NCBI GenBank assembly: GCA_000263395.1
Contig: AJXE01000005.1
Span: 1-64,000, forward strand
DNA length: 64,000 nucleotides
Reading direction: 5' to 3'
Source: Stutzerimonas stutzeri TS44
GTDB taxonomy: Bacteria; Pseudomonadota; Gammaproteobacteria; Pseudomonadales; Pseudomonadaceae
In this document: piece by piece, positions 42,971-51,258 of the stretch
How the letters are laid out: every line of letters begins with the position of its first letter
Position numbering within the stretch: position 1 is the first letter of the stretch
Notes under the pieces: model-generated
Databases searched by the model: none
Told to the model about the DNA's origin: nothing
What the model saw: only the letters and a program-made list of their open reading frames with translations
Position numbers and translations under genes: made by a program

Positions 42971-43930
42971 ATGCACACTTCCGTCGTCACGCCCAGAATC
43001 GGCATCAGCGCCTGCCTGCTCGGCGAGCCGGTGCGTTTCAACGCCGGGCACAAACAGTCGGCGCTCTGCCGCGAGGTGCTGGCGCAGCATCTGCAATTCG
43101 TACCGCTGTGCCCGGAGCTGGCCATCGGCCTGGGCACGCCGCGTGAGCCGATCCGGTTGGTCGGTACCGCCGAACAACCGCGCGCCCGTGGCAGCGTGCA
43201 TGCGGAACTGGACGTCACCGAGCAACTGGCCGCCTACGGCCGTGAAGTCGCCGCGCAGCTGGGCGACATCAGCGGCTTCATCCTCATGCAGAAGTCGCCG
43301 TCCTGCGGCATGGAGCGGGTCAAGCTGTACGGCGAGAACGGCCACAGCCTGCCGGCCACCGCCAGCGGCATCTTCGCCCGCGCACTGATGGAGGCCCGCC
43401 CCGATCTGCCGGTCGAGGAAGACGGCCGGCTGCACGATCCGGTGCTGCGCGAGAACTTCCTTACCCGCGTCTATGCCCATGCACAGTGGCAGCGCCTGCT
43501 GCGCGACGGCCTGAGCCACAGGGCCATCGTCGACTTCCACTCGCGCTACAAGTACCAATTGATGGCCGCACACCCGCAGCAGTACCGCGCACTCGGCCGG
43601 CGCGTGGCGAACCTGCGCGAGCAGGCGCTGGAGGACTTTGCGCCGCAGTACCTGCGCGACTTCATGCAGGCACTCGGCCGCCCGGCGACCCGTGGCACGC
43701 ACTGCAACGTGTTGCAGCACCTGTGCGGCTACCTGAAGAACGCGCTCGCGCCAGCCGATCGCCACGAACTGGGCCGGCTGATCGAGCAGTACCGCAGCGG
43801 TATCGTCCCGCTGGTGGTGCCGCTGACGCTGCTCAAGCACCACCTGCGTCACCATCCGCACGCCTATCTCGAGCGCCAGGCCTACCTGCAACCGCATCCC
43901 GAAGCACTCAGCCTGCGCAACGCCATCTGA
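42971..43930 (+). CDS. DUF523-DUF1722 fusion protein (YbgA-type)
   Basis: A 319-residue fusion. The N-terminal DUF523 half has GISACLLGEPVRF and MQKSPSCGMERV with conserved cysteines, related to the 2-thiouracil desulfurase TudS group, which holds a 4Fe-4S cluster. The C-terminal DUF1722 half (about residues 170-300) is the YbgA domain. GAGG lies before the ATG. It lies 48 bp before the photolyase gene on the same strand, and YbgA-phr pairing is common in bacteria, including E. coli. Role in vivo unknown; a link to thionucleoside or light damage is an inference. Confidence 0.9.
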   Translation: MHTSVVTPRIGISACLLGEPVRFNAGHKQSALCREVLAQHLQFVPLCPELAIGLGTPREPIRLVGTAEQPRARGSVHAELDVTEQLAAYGREVAAQLGDISGFILMQKSPSCGMERVKLYGENGHSLPATASGIFARALMEARPDLPVEEDGRLHDPVLRENFLTRVYAHAQWQRLLRDGLSHRAIVDFHSRYKYQLMAAHPQQYRALGRRVANLREQALEDFAPQYLRDFMQALGRPATRGTHCNVLQHLCGYLKNALAPADRHELGRLIEQYRSGIVPLVVPLTLLKHHLRHHPHAYLERQAYLQPHPEALSLRNAI

Positions 43931-43978
43931 GTCGGATCAGCCCGCATCCCACCGACGCTCACCAGGAAGCACACCGCC

Positions 43979-45406
43979 ATGCCCCAACTGCTCTGGCTAC
44001 GCCGCGATCTGCGGGTGGCGGACAACACCGCGCTGAACGCGGCGCTCGCCGCCGGGCCGACGCTGGCGCTGTTTCTCATCACTCCCGGCCAGTGGCGCGC
44101 CCACGACGACGCACCGTGCAAGGTCGATTTCTGGTTGCGTAACCTCGTCGAACTGGCCGACGGGCTGCGCCGGCTCAACGTGCCGCTGCTGATTCGCCAG
44201 GTCGACGACTGGCAGGCCGTAGCGCCGGCGGTGCTGCAGGTCTGCCAGGCGCATGGTGTGCGCGGCGTACACTTCAACGCCGATTACGGTATCGACGAAC
44301 AACGTCGCGACCGCGCCGTGACGACCGCCCTGCAACGCGAAGGCATCGCCGCGAGCAGCCATCTCGACCGGCTGCTGTTCGCCCCCGGCAGCCTGCTGAC
44401 GCAGAGCGGCGGCTATTTCAAGGTATTCGGCCAGTTCCGCAAGGCCGCCCTGGCGCGGCTGCAACTGGCGCTGCCGCCATGCCTGCCGCTACCGATGGCG
44501 CAGGCGCCGCTGCACATCGCCAGCGATCCACTGCCGAACACGGTTGCCGGATTCGCCGCCCCCGGCGCCGCCCTGCGCGCACTCTGGCCGGCGGGCGAGG
44601 CCTGTGCGCGTCAGCGGCTGGCCCATTTCGTCGAGAACGCGATGGCCGATTACCACAACCGCCGCGACCTGCCCGCCGAGCCGGGCACCAGCCAGCTTTC
44701 GCCCTATCTGGCCGCGGGCGCGATCTCGATCCGCCAGTGCCTGCATGCGGCGCTGGGCGACAACCACGGCGAACTCGACAGCGGCAGCGCCGGCGCCGTC
44801 GGCTGGATCAACGAACTGCTCTGGCGCGAGTTCTATACGCACATCCTGGCCGGCTATCCGAGAGTCTCGATGCACCGCGCCTTCCGTGGCGAAACCGAGG
44901 CGCTGCCCTGGCGTCACGCACCGGATGAACTGGCTGCCTGGCAGGCAGGCCGCACCGGCTTCCCCATCGTCGACGCCGCCATGCGCCAGTTGCGCGAAAC
45001 CGGCTGGATGCACAACCGCCTGCGCATGATCAGCGCGATGTTCCTCAGCAAGAATCTCTTGATCGACTGGCGCGAGGGCGAACGCTGGTTCATGCGTCAG
45101 CTAATCGACGGCGACCTGGCGGCCAACAACGGCGGCTGGCAATGGAGTGCCTCCACCGGCACCGATGCGGTGCCCTACTTCCGCCTGTTCAACCCCATCA
45201 GCCAGTCGCGACGCTTCGATCCGGACGGGCGCTTCCTGCGCCGCTGGCTGCCGGAACTGCGCGACCTCGGCCAGCGCGGGCTCCACGATCCCGCGCGCCA
45301 CGGCGGGCTGTTCGCACCGGGTGGCTATCCGCCGCCGATCGTCGATCTCGGCGCAAGCCGCGCACGGGCACTGGCGGCCTTCCGCGAGCTGCCGCCGGCG
45401 CGCTGA
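43979..45406 (+). CDS. phrB: Deoxyribodipyrimidine photolyase (class I)
   Basis: Light-dependent repair of cyclobutane pyrimidine dimers. The 475-residue product has the Rossmann-like antenna domain (MPQLLWLRRDLRVADN onwards) and the FAD domain with WINELLWREFYTHIL, MHNRLRMISAMFL and NNGGWQWSASTGTDA. FAD is the cofactor; folate or a deazaflavin antenna cannot be told apart. It is second in an operon with the DUF523-DUF1722 gene, from the promoter containing operator 2. It converges on the helicase gene with a 4-bp gap. Confidence 0.97.
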   Translation: MPQLLWLRRDLRVADNTALNAALAAGPTLALFLITPGQWRAHDDAPCKVDFWLRNLVELADGLRRLNVPLLIRQVDDWQAVAPAVLQVCQAHGVRGVHFNADYGIDEQRRDRAVTTALQREGIAASSHLDRLLFAPGSLLTQSGGYFKVFGQFRKAALARLQLALPPCLPLPMAQAPLHIASDPLPNTVAGFAAPGAALRALWPAGEACARQRLAHFVENAMADYHNRRDLPAEPGTSQLSPYLAAGAISIRQCLHAALGDNHGELDSGSAGAVGWINELLWREFYTHILAGYPRVSMHRAFRGETEALPWRHAPDELAAWQAGRTGFPIVDAAMRQLRETGWMHNRLRMISAMFLSKNLLIDWREGERWFMRQLIDGDLAANNGGWQWSASTGTDAVPYFRLFNPISQSRRFDPDGRFLRRWLPELRDLGQRGLHDPARHGGLFAPGGYPPPIVDLGASRARALAAFRELPPAR

Positions 45407-45410
45407 ACGC

Positions 45411-47396
45411 TCAGGCGCCGGCGCGGATGTGCCGTTGCAGCAGGCGCGTAGCACCCTGCGCGCGCTGCGTGTACCACAGCACCCGGCTGACGCCGCGCGT
45501 GACGGCCACGTAGGCCAGGCGCAGGCTCTCGTCGGCCAGCGCCTGGTCGTAGCTGTTGCGAAAGCAGCCCGAAGCCGCGTACAGCGCGTTGCGCAGCGGA
45601 TGCGGCTCCACGGGCAGGCAGTCGTCGAGGATGATCGCCACCTCGGCCTGCAGCCCCTTGGCACGGTGGATGGTCATGGCCTTGACCGGCAGCTTGCGCT
45701 CCAGCTGCGCCTGCACCTGGCGCAACGCTTCATTGCGCCGGCCGAGCAGCAGCACCGCCGTGCGCTCGCGGCCCTGGCGCGCGGCGGCGTGTGCACATTG
45801 CGCCTGGATCTCGCGCAGCAGTTCCGGCAGGCGGCGGTTCAGCTCGAAGCCGGTCACCAGCTTCACGCCGTGGTCGCCCGGCTGCACCGGCCTGACCGCC
45901 CGGCTCGCCTTGTTCTGCTTGAACTCGACACCGGCCAGCACCGCCTCGGCATCGCGCAGCAGCGGCTCGATGGAGCGGTAATTGGTTTCCAGCAGCAGCG
46001 TTTCGCTGCCCTTGGCCCTGCCCCGGCGCGGGAAGTATTTGTCGAAGTCCATGAACAGCTCCGGCGAACTGCCGCGCCAGCCGTAGATCGACTGCCAGTC
46101 GTCGCCGATGGCCATCAGGCTCGGCGCCACGCCCTGGCGCGCCAGCCGCCGATGCAGCGCCTGCAGCCACTGGACGATCTGCGGCGAGATATCCTGGAAC
46201 TCGTCGATCAGCAGATGAGTGAACGGTGCCAGCTGCTCGAGCGTGATGCCGTCGTCCGTGGCCAGGCGGTCGCCGATCTGCTGGAAGGCGCCGTTGAACG
46301 TGCGCAGCCCCTGCTCGTCCAGGCAGGCCTGGAAATGCCGGTCGAATGCCACCAGCGCCTCGACGAACAGACGTTCGCGCGGCCCGCCTTGCAGCGTCTC
46401 GGGGCGCAGGCGGTCGAGGCGCAGGCCGATGCTCTCGATGAATCCGGCCTGCAAGTGGAAGGCCTCGTACAGCGGCATCGCCCGCCGCTCGCCGGCCAGC
46501 CGAAAATCGTCCAGCGGCGCCTTCGGCACGGCACGCTTGCTCTTGGTCGGCTCGTCGGCGGGCGCCGGCAGCCCGAGCAGCGCATGCACCTGCCGGCGAA
46601 AATCCGCTTCAGCGGCGTAGCAGCGCTGGTACGCCTGTTTCAGCAGACGCTGCTGCGCCGGTCGCAAGCGCCCGGCGGTCAGCGGGTTGTCCGGTTCGCC
46701 GGCCGTCGCCGAACGATCGTCGAGCTGCTCGAACCACGCGCGCGGCTCCAGCACCTCGCGCGCCAGCACGCCCATCGCCGAATGGAAGGTGCGCACGCAA
46801 TCGCGCGCCTGCCCGGCGTCGAAGGGATACGCCCAGAAGCCGAGCACCTTGAGCAACTGCTCGCGCAGCTGGACGCAGGATGCGTTGGTGAAGGAAATCA
46901 CCGTCAGCCGCGCCGGCTCGATGCCTAGGTGGCAAAGCATGAACACCACCCGCAGCACCAGCGTGGTGGACTTGCCCGACCCCGCGCCGGCGAAGATCCG
47001 CGTCACCGGGCTGCGGCAGAGAATCATCGCCCACTGCTCGTCCGACGGCGGGCTGATGACCCCGGCCGCCACCGCCGCGGCGACGCGCTCGCGCATGGCC
47101 TGGATATGCGCATCTTCGACGGCCAGCTCGGCGGCGGCGTAGATGCCTGCGATGCTGGTCTTCTTGCCCGGCTTGGCGGCGCGTGGCCGCGCTTCGCCCG
47201 TCGCGCCGGTCTTGCCCGGTTTGGCGCGTCCCTTGGCGCCCTTGCTCCGCTTGCCGGGCGCCGGCGGCGCAGCCGGCGTGCCCCAGCGACGAAACACCAG
47301 TTCGTCCTCGTTGCGCAGGTGCGCCGCCGTGCGGGGAAAACAGCGCGCCAGCGCCCCGGTGACGAACGAGGTGTAACGTTTCACGACAGACAACAT
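45411..47396 (-). CDS. UvrD-like superfamily 1 DNA helicase
   Basis: A 661-residue SF1A helicase of UvrD/Rep type. SDEQWAMI is the Q motif (about 118-125), AGAGSGKSTTL the Walker A (136-146), LLIDEFQDIS motif II and GDDWQSIYGWRGS motif III. TNYRS and the late motifs (MTIHRAKGLQ, LAYVAVTRG) follow. The first 90 residues are unusual: a Lys/Pro/Ala/Gly-rich basic linker (residues about 40-80) before the helicase core. It is shorter than UvrD (about 720), so the 2B insertions may be reduced. It may act as an accessory repair helicase; proximity to the photolyase is tail-to-tail, not operonic. Confidence 0.9.
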   Translation of the reverse strand: MLSVVKRYTSFVTGALARCFPRTAAHLRNEDELVFRRWGTPAAPPAPGKRSKGAKGRAKPGKTGATGEARPRAAKPGKKTSIAGIYAAAELAVEDAHIQAMRERVAAAVAAGVISPPSDEQWAMILCRSPVTRIFAGAGSGKSTTLVLRVVFMLCHLGIEPARLTVISFTNASCVQLREQLLKVLGFWAYPFDAGQARDCVRTFHSAMGVLAREVLEPRAWFEQLDDRSATAGEPDNPLTAGRLRPAQQRLLKQAYQRCYAAEADFRRQVHALLGLPAPADEPTKSKRAVPKAPLDDFRLAGERRAMPLYEAFHLQAGFIESIGLRLDRLRPETLQGGPRERLFVEALVAFDRHFQACLDEQGLRTFNGAFQQIGDRLATDDGITLEQLAPFTHLLIDEFQDISPQIVQWLQALHRRLARQGVAPSLMAIGDDWQSIYGWRGSSPELFMDFDKYFPRRGRAKGSETLLLETNYRSIEPLLRDAEAVLAGVEFKQNKASRAVRPVQPGDHGVKLVTGFELNRRLPELLREIQAQCAHAAARQGRERTAVLLLGRRNEALRQVQAQLERKLPVKAMTIHRAKGLQAEVAIILDDCLPVEPHPLRNALYAASGCFRNSYDQALADESLRLAYVAVTRGVSRVLWYTQRAQGATRLLQRHIRAGA

Positions 47397-47732
47397 GGTA
47401 AATCCGGTGCGGGAGTCGAACGGAGGCAGTCGGGCATTCGGCGCGAGGCGCGTGCAGCTCGTCGGCAGGGCTCTAGGGTACGGGTTTTCTCCACTCCACC
47501 AAAATCGCCGCAGTCTGGCGGTCGGTCGATCGGGAACAGGAAACCTGCGATCAACACCCTTGATACCTCAAGAATATTGTTACCAATCAGCAATGGTATT
47601 CATTAGATATCACCCAAAGCGCGGCGGAGAATTGCGAGCGTGACTCCAAGGTGCCTGACCAAAGGAGTCGTCGCGCCCACCGCCAGCCGATATTTGAGCG
47701 GTGCGACAGTCATAAAATCGAAGGAAACATCC
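47397..47732. other. Divergent intergenic region, helicase / cytochrome c551
   Basis: 336 bp without a credible gene. It must hold promoters for the helicase (minus) and cytochrome c551 (plus). TTGATACCTCAA (47560-47571) resembles an FNR/ANR site but has the wrong half-site spacing. No standard -35/-10 pair is clear. Confidence 0.4.
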
Positions 47733-48047
47733 ATGAAGAAAATCGTGATTTCTCTGTTCGCCCTCGGCGGCGCCCTGGCTCTGCAGCCGGCGCTGGCGCA
47801 GGACGGCGAAGCGCTGTTCAAGAGCAAGGGCTGCGCGGCCTGCCATTCGATCGACGCCAAGCTGGTCGGCCCGTCCTACAAGGAAGTCGCTGCCAAGTAC
47901 GCCGGTCAGGCCGACGCCGCCACCATGCTCGCCGGCAAGATCAAGAACGGCAGCCAGGGCACCTGGGGCCCGATCCCGATGCCGCCAAACGGGGTAACCG
48001 AGGAAGAGGCGAAGATTCTCGCCGAGTGGGTGCTGAGCCAGAAGTAA
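47733..48047 (+). CDS. Cytochrome c551 / c8 family electron carrier
   Basis: A 104-residue precursor: [22 protein letters not shown] signal, then an 82-residue mature protein starting [17 protein letters not shown]. The heme site is CAACH (mature positions 12-16) and the axial methionine lies in GPIPMPPN. The mature length and sequence match the P. stutzeri cytochrome c551 I recall closely; that protein donates electrons to cytochrome cd1 nitrite reductase. No nir genes lie in this window. AAGGA is 7 nt before the ATG; an upstream in-frame ATG at 47640 is not credible. Confidence 0.95.
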   Translation: MKKIVISLFALGGALALQPALAQDGEALFKSKGCAACHSIDAKLVGPSYKEVAAKYAGQADAATMLAGKIKNGSQGTWGPIPMPPNGVTEEEAKILAEWVLSQK

Positions 48048-48056
48048 TGCCCATCG

Positions 48057-48094
48057 CCAAAGGCAGCTCGCTTGGCCGCGACGACTGCCTTTGG
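48057..48094 (+). terminator. Probable terminator of cytochrome c551
   Basis: A perfect 10-bp stem (CCAAAGGCAG / CTGCCTTTGG) with an 18-nt loop, 9 bp after the stop, followed by the moderately T-rich TCCTCTGTTT. It separates the cytochrome gene from the ANR-box promoter downstream. Confidence 0.6.
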
Positions 48095-48134
48095 TCCTCT
48101 GTTTCACCCTTATATCCCACTATTTGACTAGGTC

Positions 48135-48148
48135 TTGACCCTTATCAA
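48135..48148 (+). promoter_or_regulatory. ANR/DNR (FNR-type) box
   Basis: TTGAC-CCTT-ATCAA matches the FNR/ANR/DNR consensus TTGAT-N4-ATCAA at nine of ten specified positions. If it acts at the usual -41.5, transcription would begin near 48183. That rules out the ATG at 48166 and agrees with the ATG at 48208, which has a GGAGG ribosome site. It implies induction by low oxygen or nitric oxide. Confidence 0.8.
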
Positions 48149-48207
48149 CGCCTCAAGAGGCCGCTATGACCACATTGCCAATACATACGCGCCGTTCGGA
48201 GGCTCAA

Positions 48208-49545
48208 ATGTTTGGCTCTGTACGCTGGAACGAGCACTTGATGCAACGCTACGGGTACCTTGACCCCCATCAGTGTGGCTATCCGCGAACCGCCGATTTC
48301 ACCACACCCATCGCGCCGCTCGATCTGCTGCGCGCGTTGCGCGACAGCCGCAAGGCACAGCGCCCCCTTTCCCTCGCCGTGCAGCTGCCACTGCTGCCGC
48401 ACGACGAAATGACGTCCTACATCACCGACCTGCAGCGCGAGATCGATCTGCTCGCCTGCCACCTCGGCGCGCATCCCCGGGTCGAGCGCCTGCAACTCAA
48501 CGCCGGTCGGGCCAGCCTCGAACAGCTGCGCCAGCTGATCGGCCACGTGCAGTCACGCTTCGAGCTCAGCCCCCACGAGCCGAACGAGTTCAGCGTCGAG
48601 GTCGAACTCGCCCGCGCCGACTGGCCGCTGGTCGGCGTCCTGCGCGAGCTGGGCTTCGACCAGTTGAGCGTCAGCGTCCCCGACCTGCATGCCGACCAGG
48701 GCAATTCCGTCGAATACTTCCAGAGCACCAGCCGCATTCGCGCGCTGATCGAGGCGGCGCACACGCTGCACTACCTCTCGGTGAACGTCGATCTCGGCTA
48801 CGGTCGTTCCTGGCAGACGCCGACCAGCTTCTCCCGCAAGCTGGATTCGATCATCGAGCTGCAGCCCGACCGCGTCTCGATGTTCGACTACCGCCAATTG
48901 CCGGTCCCGGCCTCGCAGCGCTTCAGTCTTGCGCCCAGCGATACCAGCCGCGCCTTGCACCGCTGCGGTATCGAGCGCCTCACCGCCGCCGGCTATCGCT
49001 TCATCGGCCTGGGACACTTCGCCCTGCCCCACAACGAGCTGGCGATGGCGCAGGAGCTTGGCAACCTGCACCACGACATCGGCGGTTACACCGTGCTGGC
49101 CCAGTTCGATCATCTTGGCCTGGGCGCCGGCGCAGTCAGCCGCGTCGGCGATCTCTACGTACGCAACCACACACAGGTCGCGCACTACCGGCAGGCGCTC
49201 GCCCAGGGCCAGTTGCCTACCGACCGCGGCCTGCTGCCGGCCGATGTCGATCGCGGCCTGCGGGCGATCATCGAACAACTGCTGTGCGACGGCTACCTGG
49301 ATTTCAGCGGGCTGCAGGCACGCTTCGGTGTCGTCTTCCAGGAACGCTACGCCACGCTGCAACCGCTGCTGCGGCAGCTGCAACGCGACGGCCTGCTGCG
49401 CCTGCGCACGCACGGCATTGAAATCCAGCCCGACGGCAACCTGGCCATCCCGGCGCTCTGTGCCGCGCTGGCGCAGCCCGGGCTGGCCGATCGGTTGACG
49501 GATGCGCTCTCGTCTGCCGATTCCGCTTCGTTGAGCGCGAGGTAG
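48208..49545 (+). CDS. HemN-like protein lacking the radical-SAM cysteines
   Basis: A 445-residue homologue of oxygen-independent coproporphyrinogen III oxidase. The C-terminal two thirds align by eye with HemN, for example GYRFIGLGHFALPHNELA and VNVDLGYGRSWQTPTSF. Where HemN has YVHIPFCxxxCxYC, this protein reads SLAVQLPLLPHDEM (about 55-68), with no cysteine, and the GGGTP SAM-binding segment is LNAGRAS (97-103). It cannot bind the usual 4Fe-4S cluster, so it is not an ordinary radical-SAM enzyme. The ATG at 48208 has GGAGG just upstream and fits the ANR box. It is translationally coupled to the following DUF3079 gene. Confidence 0.85.
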   Translation: MFGSVRWNEHLMQRYGYLDPHQCGYPRTADFTTPIAPLDLLRALRDSRKAQRPLSLAVQLPLLPHDEMTSYITDLQREIDLLACHLGAHPRVERLQLNAGRASLEQLRQLIGHVQSRFELSPHEPNEFSVEVELARADWPLVGVLRELGFDQLSVSVPDLHADQGNSVEYFQSTSRIRALIEAAHTLHYLSVNVDLGYGRSWQTPTSFSRKLDSIIELQPDRVSMFDYRQLPVPASQRFSLAPSDTSRALHRCGIERLTAAGYRFIGLGHFALPHNELAMAQELGNLHHDIGGYTVLAQFDHLGLGAGAVSRVGDLYVRNHTQVAHYRQALAQGQLPTDRGLLPADVDRGLRAIIEQLLCDGYLDFSGLQARFGVVFQERYATLQPLLRQLQRDGLLRLRTHGIEIQPDGNLAIPALCAALAQPGLADRLTDALSSADSASLSAR

Positions 49546-49549
49546 CCGC

Positions 49550-49777
49550 ATGGCCAAGAAGTTTCCGCTCAACCCGCCGCATCCCGAACGCATCTGCTGG
49601 GGCTGCGACCGCTACTGCCCGGCGACCTCGCTGGGCTGCGGCAACGGCGCCGACCGCACGATGCACCCTTCGGAGATGCTCGGCGAAGACTGGTACCTGT
49701 ACGGCGACTGGGACATCGAGCCCGCCGACATCCCACAGAAGCCAGACGACCCTGAGCTGATCGCCCGCCAGGGCTGA
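49550..49777 (+). CDS. DUF3079 cysteine-rich small protein
   Basis: A 75-residue protein of the DUF3079 family, function unknown. The core is ERICWGCDRYCPATSLGCGNG: Cys16, Cys19, Cys23 and Cys30 form a CxxCx3Cx6C array able to hold zinc or an iron-sulfur cluster. The C-terminal part is acidic with aromatic residues (GEDWYLYGDWDIE). Its GAGGT ribosome site overlaps the stop codon of the HemN-like gene, so the two are coupled and share the ANR-box promoter. No signal peptide. Confidence 0.88.
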   Translation: MAKKFPLNPPHPERICWGCDRYCPATSLGCGNGADRTMHPSEMLGEDWYLYGDWDIEPADIPQKPDDPELIARQG

Positions 49778-49850
49778 CGATGCCACGGCTGCGGAACGCC
49801 TGTGGCGAAGCGCAGTCAGTTGCTGCATCAGCCCTGACGAGGATTGCCCG

Positions 49851-50195
49851 ATGAACTCACCCTACGACTCCCGCGAGCAGAATGTGCATGGCTGGGAGCG
49901 CGCCGCCTCGCTGGCCGGCGGCCTGCTGTTGCTCGGCCGGGGCGCGCGCCGTGGCGGTGCGGGCGGGCTGTTGCAGGCGGCGACCGGTGCCCTGGTGCTG
50001 CTGCGCGGCATCAGCGGTCGCTGCGAGGCCAAGCGACTGCTCAGCGCCGCACCAGTGCAGCGCCAGCCGGCAAAGGCGCGCTACAGCCACATGCCGCTGG
50101 ATTCGGAAGTCCACAGCCCGGACTTCGAAAACGCCGGCGTCAGCCTGCCCGACGCGACGCCGATGGGCCACGAGCGGTCCACCTCCCGCAGCTGA
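49851..50195 (+). CDS. Small DUF2892-like inner-membrane protein
   Basis: A 114-residue protein. Residues about 17-55 (ERAASLAGGLLLLGRGARRG then GGLLQAATGALVLLRGISGR) make two short hydrophobic segments, the DUF2892/YgaP-tail pattern. The C-terminal half is polar and includes HMPLDSEVHSPDFENAGVSL. GAGG precedes the ATG. It lies 73 bp after DUF3079 and may belong to the same transcript. Function unknown. Confidence 0.7.
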   Translation: MNSPYDSREQNVHGWERAASLAGGLLLLGRGARRGGAGGLLQAATGALVLLRGISGRCEAKRLLSAAPVQRQPAKARYSHMPLDSEVHSPDFENAGVSLPDATPMGHERSTSRS

Positions 50196-50283
50196 CGGCC
50201 GCGCTGGAGAAACCCCGGCGCCGATGGTAAAGCTGACGACGCCGGCCTACGACACGGGCCGGCTTCGGAAACAGGAGTTCGCT

Positions 50284-51042
50284 TTGATCCCCGCAGCGCT
50301 CATCACCTCCTTGCGCGACGCGCGTCATGCGCTGGTGTTCACTGGCGCCGGCGTCTCGGCCGAGAGCGGCATCGCCACGTTCCGCGACACGCCCAGCGGT
50401 CTGTGGGAGCGCTACGATCCGGCGACGCTGGCCACCGCGCATGCATTTCGCCAGGATCCGACGCTGGTCTGGGGCTGGTACGAATGGCGCCGCATGCAGG
50501 TGCTACAGGCACAGCCGAATCCGGCCCACCTCGCGATCGCGGCACTGGCGCAACGGGTGCCGAAACTCACGCTGGTGACGCAGAACGTCGACGATCTGCA
50601 CGAGCGCGCCGGCAGCAGCGAGGTCATCCACCTGCACGGCAGCCTGCACCAGCCGCGCTGCTTCGCCTGCGCACGAGCACCGAGCCAGCCGCTCGGCCTG
50701 CCCGACGAACCCGAGGGCGGCCGCCACCTCGAACCGCCGCGCTGCGAACACTGCGGCGGCAGGCTGCGCCCCGGCGTGGTCTGGTTCGGCGAAAGCCTGC
50801 CGGAAGCGGCACTGACCGCAGCATTCGCCGCGGCCGACGACTGCGATGTGCTGATCTCCGTGGGCACTTCCGGCGTGGTGCACCCCGCCGCACAGATCCC
50901 CGAGCGCGCCTGGCGGGGCGGTGCCGTGCTGGCGCACGTCAATCCACAACCGCTCGGCAGCCATGCCGAACGCGAGTTCCTGCTGCGTGGCACGGCGGCG
51001 CAGCTGATGCCGCAGTTGCTCCAGGCCGCCTTCGGCGATTGA
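50284..51042 (+). CDS. Sirtuin NAD-dependent deacylase (class III, SIRT5-like)
   Basis: A 252-residue NAD-dependent protein deacylase. GAGVSAESGIATFRD binds NAD at about 21-35, TQNVDDLHERAG follows, the catalytic residue is His118 (HLHGS), and the zinc ligands are Cys126, 129, 154 and 157. Tyr66 and Arg69 (YEWR) are the pair that favours succinyl/malonyl-lysine in class III sirtuins. TTG at 50284 is the likely start because AGGAG lies 7 nt upstream; the ATG at 50224 would add 20 unlike residues. It is transcribed in the same direction as the DUF3079 group, 88 bp downstream. Confidence 0.88.
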   Translation: MIPAALITSLRDARHALVFTGAGVSAESGIATFRDTPSGLWERYDPATLATAHAFRQDPTLVWGWYEWRRMQVLQAQPNPAHLAIAALAQRVPKLTLVTQNVDDLHERAGSSEVIHLHGSLHQPRCFACARAPSQPLGLPDEPEGGRHLEPPRCEHCGGRLRPGVVWFGESLPEAALTAAFAAADDCDVLISVGTSGVVHPAAQIPERAWRGGAVLAHVNPQPLGSHAEREFLLRGTAAQLMPQLLQAAFGD

Positions 51043-51258
51043 GTGCGCCCCGCCAGGCCGCGCCGCTGAGCCTTCCGTTCATCAATCTCGCTTCGCTTAT
51101 AGTGGCGGCCAGAACTAGACTGCTATCAGCAACTTGCAGGAAGCCAGGCACACGATATGGGCGCAGTATGGCGGTCTGACAGTCCTCCCTCAGGGCGCTC
51201 GCAATGCGCTGCGAACAACCGTTCCCGCAAACCTGAACCGAAGAAGGATCGTCGCCGG

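Noticed and set aside
47401-47424. tRNA-like T-arm (reverse strand GTTCGACTCCCGC) near the helicase start
   Set aside because: No acceptor stem, anticodon arm or other tRNA parts can be folded around it.
47560-47571. TTGATACCTCAA upstream of cytochrome c551 as a second ANR box
   Set aside because: The half-sites TTGA and TCAA are separated by 4 instead of 6 bases.
48166-48207. ATG at 48166 as start of the HemN-like gene
   Set aside because: It would be upstream of the transcription start predicted from the ANR box, and has no ribosome site comparable to the GGAGG at 48198-48202.
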